Below, piece by piece: positions 28,868 through 37,093 of a stretch of 47,718 bases of DNA (position 1 is its first letter; each line of letters starts with the position of its first letter). The stretch comes from Deltaproteobacteria bacterium (GTDB lineage: Bacteria; Myxococcota_A; Polyangia; Polyangiales; JADJMO01), in contig JACPFM010000207.1 in assembly GCA_016182965.1 (NCBI GenBank), positions 1 to 47,718 on the forward strand. Reading direction: 5' to 3'. A program made the position numbers and the translations under genes. The notes under the pieces were generated by a model. It ran no database searches, had not been told where the DNA came from, and saw only the letters and a program-made list of their open reading frames with translations.

Positions 28868-29680
28868 TCACTCGTTCATCGCGGAGCGACGCGGCACGCC
28901 GTAGAAATAGTAGCCGGTGCCGAAGGGCGGATACGCGAACACGCCGTACTCCCAGCGCCAATCGCCCCCGAAGGGGGCGACCATCGCGCGCAGCTCCGCC
29001 TCGCTGTAGACGCGCATCGTGCTCACGAGGCCGTCCCACAGGGACATCGCGAGCGCGGCGGGCGTGAGCCAGGTGAGCGCGGCCTTCGCGAGGCGATCGC
29101 GCGGGCTCAGCACCGGGTTGACGGCGAGCGCCGGCAGGCCGGCCAGGGCGAAGTTCGCGAACATGAGCGGGTTGCGCTCGAACCCCTCGGCCACGAACAC
29201 GCCGCGCGAGCCGCGCACCGCGTCGGCGAGGATCGCGGACGCGAGCGCCGGCGGGAAGTGGTGCAGCACGTTGATGATGGTGCGCGCGCGCCCCTCGGAC
29301 AGCTCGCTGGGGATGCGGGTCGCGTCGACCGGCGAGGGCGCGAAGTCGATCACGTCGGGCTGCGCCTCGCGGAGCCTCGCCCACGCCTCCGGACGGGGGT
29401 GGAGATCGGTGAGGACGAACCGCGGCGGGACTCGGCGCGCCCGCGCGATCTCCCGCGCGAGGATGCTGGCCGGTCCGCCTCCGCCGGCGCCGATGTCGAG
29501 CACCTCGGCCGCGCCGCTGTCGCCGAGGAACAGCTCGAACGGCGCGACGAGGCCCTCGAGCATGCGCCCCCAGTCGAGCGTGCGGCTCAACGACTCGACG
29601 ACCGTGTCGCGGACGGCCGCCGGGACCCAAGGCTGATCGTTGAACTCGAAGAGCTGCAGTCGCGGGAGGGGGAGCACCAT
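28868..29680 (-). CDS. Class I SAM-dependent methyltransferase
   Basis: The product has 270 residues from the ATG at 29680; the frame stays open far upstream but the extra sequence is not protein-like. SAM-binding motif I is EVLDIGAGGGG (59-69), followed by LTDLHPRPEAW (90-100) with the acidic residue expected to contact the cofactor ribose, then IINVLHHFPP for motif IV. Residues about 165-230 contain hydrophobic stretches (LMFANFALAGLPALAV, LTWLTPAALAMSL) consistent with membrane association or a lipid-like substrate pocket. The C-terminus is aromatic-rich (FAYPPFGTGYYFYG). The methyl acceptor is not recognisable. It is convergent with the SDR gene and divergent from the lipoprotein at 29915. 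Confidence 0.85.
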   Translation of the reverse strand: MVLPLPRLQLFEFNDQPWVPAAVRDTVVESLSRTLDWGRMLEGLVAPFELFLGDSGAAEVLDIGAGGGGPASILAREIARARRVPPRFVLTDLHPRPEAWARLREAQPDVIDFAPSPVDATRIPSELSEGRARTIINVLHHFPPALASAILADAVRGSRGVFVAEGFERNPLMFANFALAGLPALAVNPVLSPRDRLAKAALTWLTPAALAMSLWDGLVSTMRVYSEAELRAMVAPFGGDWRWEYGVFAYPPFGTGYYFYGVPRRSAMNE

Positions 29681-29914
29681 CGCTCGATGATGGACGACGA
29701 CGAGGCCGGCGCGAAGTCCTCCCGTGTCGATTTCGGCGCGAGCGCGCGCGAGTCCGCTCGGCAGCGGCGCCGACGTCGCGGTCACGGAGCGACGGCGCGC
29801 AGCACCTTCACTTTCTCGATGCGATACGCAGCGGCCGCGAGGTGCGCGCGCCGAAGCGTTTGTGGTTGCACGGGTCTTCGCCGGCGTGTTGGATCTCGCG
29901 CAGGAGGAAGATCG

Positions 29915-30457
29915 ATGAAGACGACTCGGGGAGCCGTGGCCACGGCTTTGTGCGTGCTTTCGTTGGCGATGGGCTGCAGCGACGACTCGCCGGCCACGGT
30001 GACCGACACGGGCGTGGGCGTCACGGACACCGGCTCGGCGATCGACACGGCTACCGCGGGCGACGCGGCCGACGCGTGCGCGCCCATCACGAACGTGGGC
30101 ACGGTCATCACCAAGACGACGGTCTCGAGCGCGCCTCCGACGATGACGGGCGGGACGATCGTCGATGGCACCTACGTCCTGACCAACATCACCAAGTACA
30201 ACGGCGTCGTGGGCTCGATCACCCACAAGGAGACGATGCTCTTCTCCGGCGGGAACGGTCAGAACGTCGACTCCGCCGACGGCGGCCCCGACAAGCACAC
30301 GTACTTCAAGTACACGACCTCGGGCAGCGAGCTCACGATGACGGTTGCGTGCGGGGGAGCGGGGAGCCTGAAGATCAAGTACACCGCGACGCCGACCACG
30401 TTCACGCTGATCACCCCGGACGATCCGAACGAGTCGCACACGTACACGAAGAAGTGA
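29915..30457 (+). CDS. Lipoprotein with Asp/Thr-rich tether and beta-rich domain
   Basis: The product has 180 residues from the ATG at 29915, preceded by a strong AGGAGGAAG five bases upstream. The signal peptide ends in lipobox LAMGC with Cys21. A tether of ~35 residues rich in Asp, Thr and Gly (VTDTGVGVTDTG) precedes one Cys and a beta-rich domain of ~120 residues with TMTGGTIVDGTYVLTNIT, FKYTTSGSELTMTVAC and TPTTFTLITP. The repeated 'template-like' strands suggest a small beta-sandwich or lipocalin-like fold. No family is recognised. The tether resembles those of the lipoproteins at 23614 and 31050. Confidence 0.82.
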   Translation: MKTTRGAVATALCVLSLAMGCSDDSPATVTDTGVGVTDTGSAIDTATAGDAADACAPITNVGTVITKTTVSSAPPTMTGGTIVDGTYVLTNITKYNGVVGSITHKETMLFSGGNGQNVDSADGGPDKHTYFKYTTSGSELTMTVACGGAGSLKIKYTATPTTFTLITPDDPNESHTYTKK

Positions 30458-30535
30458 GCACGCCCGCCCGCGCTCGGGCCGAGCGGCGTCGGCCCGGTGG
30501 CGCACTGGCGACGCTCCTCGCGCTCGTCGCCCTGA

Positions 30536-30856
30536 ACCGGCGTCGTTCGCGCCGGATGCGTCGCGCGTCCCCGCCGCCCGGGTGGCCGCCCACAGGAGGT
30601 CCTTGCGCGCGGCTGGTGCGCCGAATGCTCGCAACCCGCGCAGACCGAGACGCTCGTCCGCGAGGCCGACGAGGCGGGGATCCGCGCCGTGTGGATGCAG
30701 CAGGGGGCGGAGTCGGAGGCGGCTTTTCGGTACTGCGAGCAGCACGGGATGTCGGCGGTGCACCACGAGTGCATCCTGATGTTCGCCCACGATCCGGGCT
30801 TCGTTCACCGCGCGCACCGCTGGTTCCGCGGCACGTTCGGCCACCTGCCGGCGTGA
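30536..30856 (+). pseudogene. 5'-truncated remnant of a CoA-binding-domain protein
   Basis: Reading from after an in-frame TGA (30533-30535) to the TGA at 30854-30856, the last ~75 codons match the C-terminal half of CoA-binding proteins (CoA_binding_2 family): TETLVREADEAGIRAVWMQQ, then GAESEAAFRYCEQHGM, HHECILMF and FVHRAHRW, ending in GHLP. The N-terminal Rossmann half with its glycine motif is missing, and no start codon occurs upstream of the conserved part. A functional gene is therefore unlikely; it reads as a decayed remnant. The region 30458-31049 holds otherwise only this remnant and the heptamer tract. Confidence 0.6.
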
Positions 30857-30926
30857 TCCCCGCTGGATCAGCGGTCGCAACTGCGGGACATCGGATTGTG
30901 AATGGCCGCGATTCCGTTCGGCCTGG

Positions 30927-30986
30927 CTGACGACTGACGACTGACGACTGACGACTGACGACCAACGACTGACGACGGACGACTGA
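30927..30986. repeat. 7-bp tandem repeat tract (CTGACGA)n
   Basis: About eight consecutive heptamers with consensus CTGACGA run from 30927; two copies are diverged (CCAACGA at 30962 and CGGACGA at 30976), and the tract ends in a partial copy. Five consecutive copies are perfect. It lies between the CoA-binding remnant and the lipoprotein at 31050. Heptamer tracts of this kind are not in frame with any gene here. Confidence 0.9.
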
Positions 30987-31049
30987 TGCCGACACAGCGA
31001 CAAGCCGGCGCCCTGCCCGGAGTCGCGATCGCTGATGTACGCTCGGGCG

Positions 31050-31829
31050 ATGCGCTCGACGCTCGCCGTGCTCCTCTGCGTGATCGCCGCCGGCTGCGGC
31101 GGGATGACCTCGACCCCTCTGGAGAGCGACGCTGGAGCGGACGCGACGCGGGACGCGACGCCCGGGGTCGACGCGGGTCCAGGCGTCGATGCCACGCCGG
31201 GAGTCGACGCGTCGACCGGCGACGCCATCCTGCCGCCGGTCGACGTAGGCGATCCGTTCGGCGACGCGGGTCCGCTCGGCACGCCGCCGTGGGTGCCGGT
31301 CGAGGTGCGCACGAGCAGCAGCAAGTGCACGCCGCTCGCCCCGTGCGGCGGCGCCGTGGTCGGGACCTGGGACGTCGCCGGCATCTGCGTCGACCTGGAG
31401 ATCGACGAGCGCTTCTTCACCTGCCCCGGCGCCAAGGTCCTCTCCGCGGGCGGCCGCGCGCGCGGACGGGTCGTCTTCACCGCCAGCACCGCGCGACGCA
31501 TCGGGCAGTCCGAGGTCCTGGTCGATCTCTTCCTCCCCTCCTACTGCGCGGCCGCGGTCGGAGGTTGCGGGAAGGTCGAGGCGCAGATCAAGGCGACGAA
31601 CCCCGACGCGGCCTGCGTCACCGCCGCGGCGGGCGACTGCACGTGCCAGGTGCGCCGCGTCACGTCGATCGACGAGTACGGCGGCTACGCGATCTCGAGT
31701 AGCGAGATCGTGGCCACCACCGGGACCAAGCGCTGGGCGTACTGCGTCGCCGGCACCGCCCTGAAGTACGAGGACGTGTCGCCCTCCGGGCCGAAGGAGC
31801 CGGGGATCGTCACGCTCGGCCGCCGGTGA
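31050..31829 (+). CDS. Cys-rich lipoprotein with repeated VDA-PG tether
   Basis: The product has 259 residues from the ATG at 31050; the ATG at 31035 gives five extra residues. The signal peptide ends in lipobox IAAGC with Cys16. A tether of ~50 residues carries degenerate repeats of (G)VDA(T/G)PG with many Asp residues. The C-terminal ~170 residues form a Cys-rich beta domain: SSKCTPLAPCGG, VVGTWDVAGICVDLEID, FFTCPGAK, LPSYCAAAVGGCG, ACVTAAAGDCTCQVRR and RWAYCVAG. At least ten cysteines suggest several disulfides outside the cytoplasm. The GTWDVAGIC opening and the CVAGTALKYED ending resemble small lipocalin-like lipoproteins common in myxobacteria, but I cannot name a function. It is convergent with the ammonium transporter. 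Confidence 0.85.
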   Translation: MRSTLAVLLCVIAAGCGGMTSTPLESDAGADATRDATPGVDAGPGVDATPGVDASTGDAILPPVDVGDPFGDAGPLGTPPWVPVEVRTSSSKCTPLAPCGGAVVGTWDVAGICVDLEIDERFFTCPGAKVLSAGGRARGRVVFTASTARRIGQSEVLVDLFLPSYCAAAVGGCGKVEAQIKATNPDAACVTAAAGDCTCQVRRVTSIDEYGGYAISSSEIVATTGTKRWAYCVAGTALKYEDVSPSGPKEPGIVTLGRR

Positions 31830-31848
31830 TCGTTTCGGAAAAGGGCGA

Positions 31849-31891
31849 GAGCTCGCCGCTGCCGCTCCCCCCGGGCGACAGCGGCGAGCTC
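31849..31891. terminator. Perfect 13-bp hairpin between convergent genes, candidate bidirectional terminator
   Basis: GAGCTCGCCGCTG (31849-31861) is the exact reverse complement of 31879-31891, with a 17-base loop. It sits in the 73-bp gap between the lipoprotein stop (31829) and the ammonium-transporter stop (31903). The position favours shared termination; neither side has a marked T tract. Confidence 0.6.
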
Positions 31892-31902
31892 GTCGTCTTG
31901 GC

Positions 31903-33210
31903 TCACGCGCTCTCGGTCTGGAGCACGGGAGCAGCCTCCGGCGCCGCCGCCGGCTCGTCGTCGTCCGACACGGCGGTCGTCGAGCCCTCGCTCAACGCGT
32001 AGCCGCTCTCGCCGTGGAGCGCGGCGTCGAGGCCCTCGCGCTCGTCGTCGGTGCTGACCCGCAGGCCGACGACCGCGTTGACGAGCTTGAGGATGCCGAA
32101 GGTCATCACGACCGCGTAGGCGGCCGCGGCCAGCACGCCGACGAGCTGGGCGATCATGATCTTGCCGTTGCCGGAGAGCAGACCGCCGACGTTGTTCGGG
32201 GTGAGCGCCTTGGTCGCGAAGACCCCGGTGAGCACCGCGCCGAGCGCGCCGCCGACGCCGTGCACGCCGAACGCGTCGAGCGTGTCGTCGTATCCGAGCT
32301 TGCTCTTGAGGACCACGCCGTAGTGGCAGGCCACGCCCGCGGCGAGGCCGATCGCGATCGCGCCCATCGGGCTGACGAACCCTGCGGCCGGGGTGATGCC
32401 GACGAGGCCGGCGACCAGACCGGACGCCACGCCGAGGATCGTCGGCTTGCCGAGGCGCACGCCCTCGAGGCCGGCCCACGCGACGGAGCCCGCGGCCGCG
32501 GCGATCTGCGTGTTCACGAAGGCCTGCGACGCGAGCCCGCCCGACGTCAGCGCCGACCCGGCGTTGAAGCCGAACCACCCGAACCAGAGGATGCCGGCGC
32601 CGAGCACCGTCATCGTCAGGTTGTGCGGGCGGTGGCCGTGCTGCGGGTACCCGAGGCGCTTGCCGAGGACGATCGCGACGACCAGGGCGGAGATGCCGGA
32701 CGAGAGGTGGACGACTGTGCCGCCCGCGAAGTCGAGCGCGCCCATGTTCGCGAGCCACCCGCCGGTGCCCCACACCCAGTGCGCGAGCGGGTCGTAGACG
32801 AACGTCGCCCACAGCAGCGTGAAGAGCACGTACGCCGAGAACTTCATGCGCTCGGCGAAGGCGCCGGAGATGAGCGCCGGCGTGATGATCGCGAACATCC
32901 CCTGGTACATCATGAAGAGGATGTGCGGCACGGTCTTGCCGGCGCCGTCGACGCCGACGTCACGCAGGAAGATGAAGTCGAGCCCGCCGATCAGGCCGCC
33001 GTGCGTCTTGCCGAACGACAGCGAGTAACCGATCACCACCCACTGCAGCGTCACCAGCCCGAGCGCGAAGAAGCTGTGCATGAACGTCGACAAGACGTTC
33101 TTCCCGCGAACCATCCCGCCGTAGAACAGCGCGAGACCGGGCGTCATCAACATCACCAGCGCGGTCGAGATCAGCAGCCACGCCGTATCACCTGAGTTCA
33201 CCTCGGGCAT
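31903..33210 (-). CDS. amtB: Ammonium transporter (Amt/MEP family)
   Basis: The product has 435 residues with eleven membrane helices. Amt landmarks: LMTPGLALFYGGMVRGKN (21-38), the structural Asp160 in ALDFAGGTVVHLSSG, pore His168 in the same stretch, FGWFGFNAGSAL, and the second pore histidine in FGVHGVGGALG near 315. It conducts ammonium/ammonia across the inner membrane. Unlike many Amt genes it has no glnK (PII) partner on either side, and the cytoplasmic tail (~55 residues, TTAVSDDDEPAAAPEAAP) is longer and more acidic than usual. A Shine-Dalgarno AGGAGGA lies 7 bases before the ATG and can pair with an upstream TCCTCC. Confidence 0.95.
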   Translation of the reverse strand: MPEVNSGDTAWLLISTALVMLMTPGLALFYGGMVRGKNVLSTFMHSFFALGLVTLQWVVIGYSLSFGKTHGGLIGGLDFIFLRDVGVDGAGKTVPHILFMMYQGMFAIITPALISGAFAERMKFSAYVLFTLLWATFVYDPLAHWVWGTGGWLANMGALDFAGGTVVHLSSGISALVVAIVLGKRLGYPQHGHRPHNLTMTVLGAGILWFGWFGFNAGSALTSGGLASQAFVNTQIAAAAGSVAWAGLEGVRLGKPTILGVASGLVAGLVGITPAAGFVSPMGAIAIGLAAGVACHYGVVLKSKLGYDDTLDAFGVHGVGGALGAVLTGVFATKALTPNNVGGLLSGNGKIMIAQLVGVLAAAAYAVVMTFGILKLVNAVVGLRVSTDDEREGLDAALHGESGYALSEGSTTAVSDDDEPAAAPEAAPVLQTESA

Positions 33211-33217
33211 TTCGCAA

Positions 33218-33233
33218 TCCTCCTGAGGGAGGA
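33218..33233 (-). promoter_or_regulatory. Shine-Dalgarno of amtB inside a six-base hairpin
   Basis: On the minus strand, TCCTCC pairs perfectly with GGAGGA across a CTCA loop, and the GGAGGA is the amtB ribosome-binding site (about 7 bases before the ATG at 33210). If it folds, the stem would hide the site, which would allow translational control. A six-base GC-rich stem can form by chance around a strong Shine-Dalgarno, so this is suggestive only. Confidence 0.4.
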
Positions 33234-33396
33234 ACTCTTCTGCCTGATGGTTTCAGGAAGGTGACGCGCGACGTCGTCTGCGACGTGTTCCGTCCGCAGG
33301 GTCCGCAGGTTACGGGCGGGTTACGAGCCCACGGCGTGACGGCGGAGCACGACCACGCGTGTCGTCCGCTCGGGCGCGCCGCGGAGCTCGCTCGCG

Positions 33397-34017
33397 TCAA
33401 GGTCGCCGCGTCGCGCCGGCGCCGGGCGCGCCCATGGACATCAGCTCCGCCATGCGGCGATCGTCGTCGCGGCCGCGCGCCCGCAGCGCGGCGACCACTC
33501 GCGCGCGGTCCTCCTCCGAGCGGTTCTGCGACAGCTTCGCCTTGCCCTCGAGCCGCTCGACGTCGACCGCGAACCCGACGATGCCCTCGAGCAGCGACGC
33601 GACGAACGCCGGATCGAGGCGCTCGAGCCGCCACTCCGCGTCGGGCTCGTGGATCGCGACGAGGTCCTCCAGCGCCGCGCGGGTCTCGGCGCGATCGAGC
33701 GCGCGCCCCCGCCCGTGCGCGTGCACCGCGACGTAGTTCCACGTCGGGACCTGCTCGGTCGGCGTCGCGTACCAGCGGGGCGACACGTACGCGTCGGGGC
33801 CGAGGAACACGGCCGTCATGGGCTCGCCCCGTCGCAGACGTTCGACGATCGGGTTTCCGCGCGCGACGTGCCCGCGCAGCGTCGTGCCCCCGTCGTCGAT
33901 CACGAGCGGGAGGTGGGCGATCTCGCCACCGGCGATCAGCGTCGCGAAGGCGCGCGCGCGGATGTGCGCGACGAGCGTGTCGCGGTCGTGCTCGGTGAAC
34001 GGGCGCGGGACGTACAT
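33397..34017 (-). CDS. PaiB-like FMN-binding protein / transcriptional regulator
   Basis: The product has 206 residues from the ATG at 34017; the frame runs on upstream without homology. Family landmarks are MYVPRPFTEHD at the start, LPLVIDD, LRGHVARGNPI, FLGPDAYVSPRWYA (83-96), QVPTWNYVAVHAHG (101-114) and KLSQNRSEEDRARV near the C-terminus. This is the pattern of PaiB, an FMN-binding split-barrel protein described as a negative regulator of protease and sporulation genes in Bacillus; whether this one regulates transcription is not shown. It is divergent from the acyl-CoA dehydrogenase at 34174, with a 156-bp shared upstream region. The C-terminal ~20 residues are low in complexity. Confidence 0.88.
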   Translation of the reverse strand: MYVPRPFTEHDRDTLVAHIRARAFATLIAGGEIAHLPLVIDDGGTTLRGHVARGNPIVERLRRGEPMTAVFLGPDAYVSPRWYATPTEQVPTWNYVAVHAHGRGRALDRAETRAALEDLVAIHEPDAEWRLERLDPAFVASLLEGIVGFAVDVERLEGKAKLSQNRSEEDRARVVAALRARGRDDDRRMAELMSMGAPGAGATRRP

Positions 34018-34173
34018 GGACGGGCAGCGTAGCGGAGCGCGCGACCCCGGAGACGCCTGACCTCGGCAGTTCGCTCGGCGGGGCGTGAGCCCTTGCTCCA
34101 TGTCACGTGGCCCGATCGTTCCCCCGGAGCGCGCCTTGCTTCCGCGCGGTGCGCAGCATCATGCTCGCGCGCC

Positions 34174-35892
34174 ATGATCCTCCTGAACCCGAAGCGCTAC
34201 GCGCCCGAGCACCTCGACGAGGCCTCCGCGGAGTTGATGCAGAAGACGATCGCGTTCTTCGAGGCGAAGGGTAAGGTGCGCCTGAAGAAGGACGACCGCG
34301 AGCGCGTCTGGTACGCCGACTTCCTCGACTTCGTCGCGCGCGAGAAGATCTTCGCCAAGCTGCTGACGCCGGCGGCGTACGGCGGCGGCGACCCGACGGT
34401 TCGCTGGGACACCTGGCGCAACTGCGAGTTCAGCGAGATCACCGCCTTCTACGCGCTGCACTACTGGTACACGTGGCAGGTCACCATCCTCGGCCTCGGT
34501 CCGATCTGGATGGGCACCAACGAGGCCGCCAAGAAGAAGGCCGCCGAGGCGCTGAAGGCCGGCGGGATCTTCGCGTTCGGTCTGTCGGAGCGCGCGCACG
34601 GCGCCGACCTGTACTCGACCGAGATGCGCCTCCAGCCGAACCGCGACGGCACGTGGACCGCGAACGGCTCGAAGTATTACATCGGCAACGCCAACGAGGC
34701 GGCCATGGTGTCGACGTTCGCCAAGACGACCGACACCGGCGCGTTCGTCTTCATCGCGGCCGACCCGCGGCAGAAGGGCTACGAGCTCGTGCAGAACGTG
34801 GTGAACGTGCAGTCGTACGTCGCCGAGTACCGCCTGCACGACTACCGCGTCACCGACGCCGACATCCTCTCGATGGGCGACGACGCGTGGGACTCCTCGC
34901 TCAACACAGTCAACGTCGGCAAGTTCAACCTCGGCTGGGCGTCGATCGGCATCAGCACGCACGCGTTCTACGAGGCGCTGCACCACGCCGAGAACCGCGT
35001 GCTCTACGGCAAGCACGTCACCGAGTTCCCGCACGTCCGGCAGCTGCTGGTCGACGCGTACTGCCGGCTCGTCGCGATGAAGGCCTTCTCGCGGCGCGCG
35101 TCGGACTACATGCGCACGGCGTCGGCCGAGGACCGTCGCTACCTGCTCTTCAATCCGATGGTGAAGATGAAGGTCACCACGCAGGGCGAGCAGGTGATCG
35201 ACCTCCTCTGGGACGTCATCGCGGCGAAGGGCTTCGAGAAGGACACCTACTTCGAGATCGCCACCCGTGACATCCGCGCGCTCCCCAAGCTCGAGGGGAC
35301 GGTGCACGTGAACATGGCGCTCGTCGTCAAGTTCATGCGCAACTACTTCTTCAATCCCGGCAAGTTCCCCGAGATCCCGAGCGTCATGGAGCCGCGGAAC
35401 GACGACTTCCTCTTCCGCCAGGGTCCGACCAAGGGGCTCGGGAAGATCCAGTTCCACGACTTCCGTATCGCCTACGGCAAGGTCGCCCTGCCGACGGTCT
35501 CGGTCTTCAAGCAGCAGATCGGCGTCCTCGAGGAGTTCCTCGTCGCCTCGGCGAGCGACCCGGACACGGCCGCGAAGCAGGGCAAGGACATCGACTTCCT
35601 GCTCTCCCTCGGCGAGGTCTTCACGCTGGTGGCGTATGGGCAGCTGCTCCTCGAGTACCGCGAGCTGCACCCCGAGGACCTCCCCGACGATCTCTTGGAG
35701 CAGATCTTCGACTTCATGGTCCGCGACTTCTCCAAGTTCGCGCTGCAGCTCTACTCGAAGCCGTCGAGCACGCCGCGCCAGATGGAGCTCTGCCAGCGGA
35801 TGATCATGAAGCCGCCCACCGACGCGGCGCGGTTCGAGCGCGTCTGGGCCGAGGTCCACGCGCTCAGCGACGCCTACGAGATGAGCCCGTAG
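34174..35892 (+). CDS. Acyl-CoA dehydrogenase-family flavoprotein, divergent
   Basis: The product has 572 residues from the ATG at 34174. Family stretches include the middle beta-domain FAFGLSERAHGADLYSTEM (about 135-153; standard members have ALTEP-AGSD here), WTANGSKYYIGNANEA, FVFIAADPRQKGY and the helical C-terminal domain VLYGKHVTEFPHVRQLLVDAYCRL. Two departures stand out: AHGAD replaces the usual AGSD, and ~130 extra C-terminal residues (from about 440) are helical and charged, ending in VWAEVHALSDAYEMSP. It presumably oxidises an acyl-CoA-like thioester using FAD; chain length and catalytic base cannot be identified by eye. The quinone-oxidoreductase-like gene follows after 52 bp. Confidence 0.85.
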   Translation: MILLNPKRYAPEHLDEASAELMQKTIAFFEAKGKVRLKKDDRERVWYADFLDFVAREKIFAKLLTPAAYGGGDPTVRWDTWRNCEFSEITAFYALHYWYTWQVTILGLGPIWMGTNEAAKKKAAEALKAGGIFAFGLSERAHGADLYSTEMRLQPNRDGTWTANGSKYYIGNANEAAMVSTFAKTTDTGAFVFIAADPRQKGYELVQNVVNVQSYVAEYRLHDYRVTDADILSMGDDAWDSSLNTVNVGKFNLGWASIGISTHAFYEALHHAENRVLYGKHVTEFPHVRQLLVDAYCRLVAMKAFSRRASDYMRTASAEDRRYLLFNPMVKMKVTTQGEQVIDLLWDVIAAKGFEKDTYFEIATRDIRALPKLEGTVHVNMALVVKFMRNYFFNPGKFPEIPSVMEPRNDDFLFRQGPTKGLGKIQFHDFRIAYGKVALPTVSVFKQQIGVLEEFLVASASDPDTAAKQGKDIDFLLSLGEVFTLVAYGQLLLEYRELHPEDLPDDLLEQIFDFMVRDFSKFALQLYSKPSSTPRQMELCQRMIMKPPTDAARFERVWAEVHALSDAYEMSP

Positions 35893-35944
35893 CGACCCCG
35901 CACGTCGAGGCGACGGCGGCCCGCGGATCGGGCATGCTCGCGCC

Positions 35945-36889
35945 ATGCCCCGCGCGCTCGTCTTCGATCGGTACGGAGGGCTCGACGTCCTCTCGGTCCG
36001 CGACCTGCCGCTGCCGTCGCCCAAGGCCGATCAGGTGCGCGTCCGGGTGCGCGCCGCCGCGCTCAACCCGAAGGACGCGCTGGTGCGCAAGGGTCGCTTC
36101 GCGCTCCTCAGCGGGCGCAGGTTCCCCAAGCGCGTGGGCGTCGATTTCGCGGGCGAAGTCGTGGAGGCCGGGCCGGCGTCGGGGCTGCACGTCGGGCAGC
36201 GCGTGTTCGGCGTGCTCGAGGAGATCCGCTATCTCCGCGGCACGGTCGCCGAGGAGGTCGTCTGCGCTCGTCGCGAGTGCGGGCTCATGCCCGAGGGTTT
36301 GTCGTTCGTGGAGGCCGCCGGCCTGCCGCTCGTGTCGCTCACGGCGCTGCAGGCGCTGCGCGATCTCGCGCACGTGCGGCCCGGCGATCGGGTGGGCATC
36401 CACGGCGCGTCCGGCGGCCTCGGCACCGTCGCCATCCAGATCGCCAAGGCCATGGGGGCGCACGTCACCACCACCTCGAGCGAGGGGAACCGCGCGCTGT
36501 GCACGTCGCTCGGCGCCGACGAGGCGCTCGACTACGCGAGCGACGACCTCCTGCGAGGGCGTTTCCGCGTCATCTTCGACGTGTTCGGCAACCTCTCGTT
36601 CACGCGCGCGAAGCCGGCGCTCGAACGCGGCGGCGTGTTCGTCTCGACGGTCCCCTCCCCGCGCATCCTCCTCGACGCGGCCCGCACGCTGCGCAGCGAC
36701 AAGCGCGCGCGGCTCGTGCTGATCCGCTCCCGTCGCGAAGACCTCGACGAGGTCGCGCGCATGGTCGCGCGCGGACAGCTGAGGCCGATCATCGACCGGG
36801 TCGAGCCGCTCGACCGCGCGAAGGACGCGATCGCACGCCTCGAGACCAGGCGGGCTCGGGGGAAGATCGTGATCGACCTCGACGCGTGA
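35945..36889 (+). CDS. Medium-chain NAD(P)H quinone-oxidoreductase-like protein (MDR family, zinc-free)
   Basis: The product has 314 residues. The catalytic GroES-like domain has AAALNPKDALVRKG and GVDFAGEVVEAG. The Rossmann domain has the nucleotide motif GIHGASGGLGTVAIQIAKAMGA (about 153-174), then TTTSSEGNRALCTSLGADEALDY. No zinc-binding cysteine cluster is seen, which places it with the quinone oxidoreductase / enoyl reductase side of the MDR superfamily. The C-terminus ends in RARGKIVIDLDA, as is usual. It lies 52 bp after the acyl-CoA dehydrogenase gene, so the two may act in one redox pathway (inference). Substrate unknown. Confidence 0.9.
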   Translation: MPRALVFDRYGGLDVLSVRDLPLPSPKADQVRVRVRAAALNPKDALVRKGRFALLSGRRFPKRVGVDFAGEVVEAGPASGLHVGQRVFGVLEEIRYLRGTVAEEVVCARRECGLMPEGLSFVEAAGLPLVSLTALQALRDLAHVRPGDRVGIHGASGGLGTVAIQIAKAMGAHVTTTSSEGNRALCTSLGADEALDYASDDLLRGRFRVIFDVFGNLSFTRAKPALERGGVFVSTVPSPRILLDAARTLRSDKRARLVLIRSRREDLDEVARMVARGQLRPIIDRVEPLDRAKDAIARLETRRARGKIVIDLDA

Positions 36890-36894
36890 AGCGC

Positions 36895-37041
36895 TCAATA
36901 CGCGACGGCGATGAGCGTCACGATCAGGCTGCCGATCGCGACCACCGCGCCCAACGCGACGCGCAGGCGCTTGGCGGCGGGCTCGATCGGGAGCCCCTCG
37001 CGCGTGTAGTGCGGCTGCGTCAGTACGGTTCGAACGCTCAT
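36895..37041 (-). CDS. Tiny single-helix membrane protein
   Basis: The product has 48 residues from the ATG at 37041. A soluble, basic first part (RTVLTQPHYTREGL) precedes one helix near the C-terminus (VALGAVVAIGSLIVTLIAVA), giving a tail-anchored layout. It lies between the quinone-oxidoreductase stop (5 bp, convergent) and the CDF transporter stop (same strand, 53 bp upstream), so it could be the last gene of the CDF transcript. No clear Shine-Dalgarno is visible, and the evidence is only the helix and the position. Confidence 0.42.
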   Translation of the reverse strand: MSVRTVLTQPHYTREGLPIEPAAKRLRVALGAVVAIGSLIVTLIAVAY

Positions 37042-37093
37042 GACACGGTCACGCTTGCGATCGCCGTGCCGCGCGCCGGGCGGCCGTCGCACC

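Noticed and set aside
29681..31501. Upstream extension of the methyltransferase frame to 877 codons
   Set aside because: The extra sequence runs through the heptamer repeat and opposite two lipoprotein genes, without homology; the start at 29680 is adequate.
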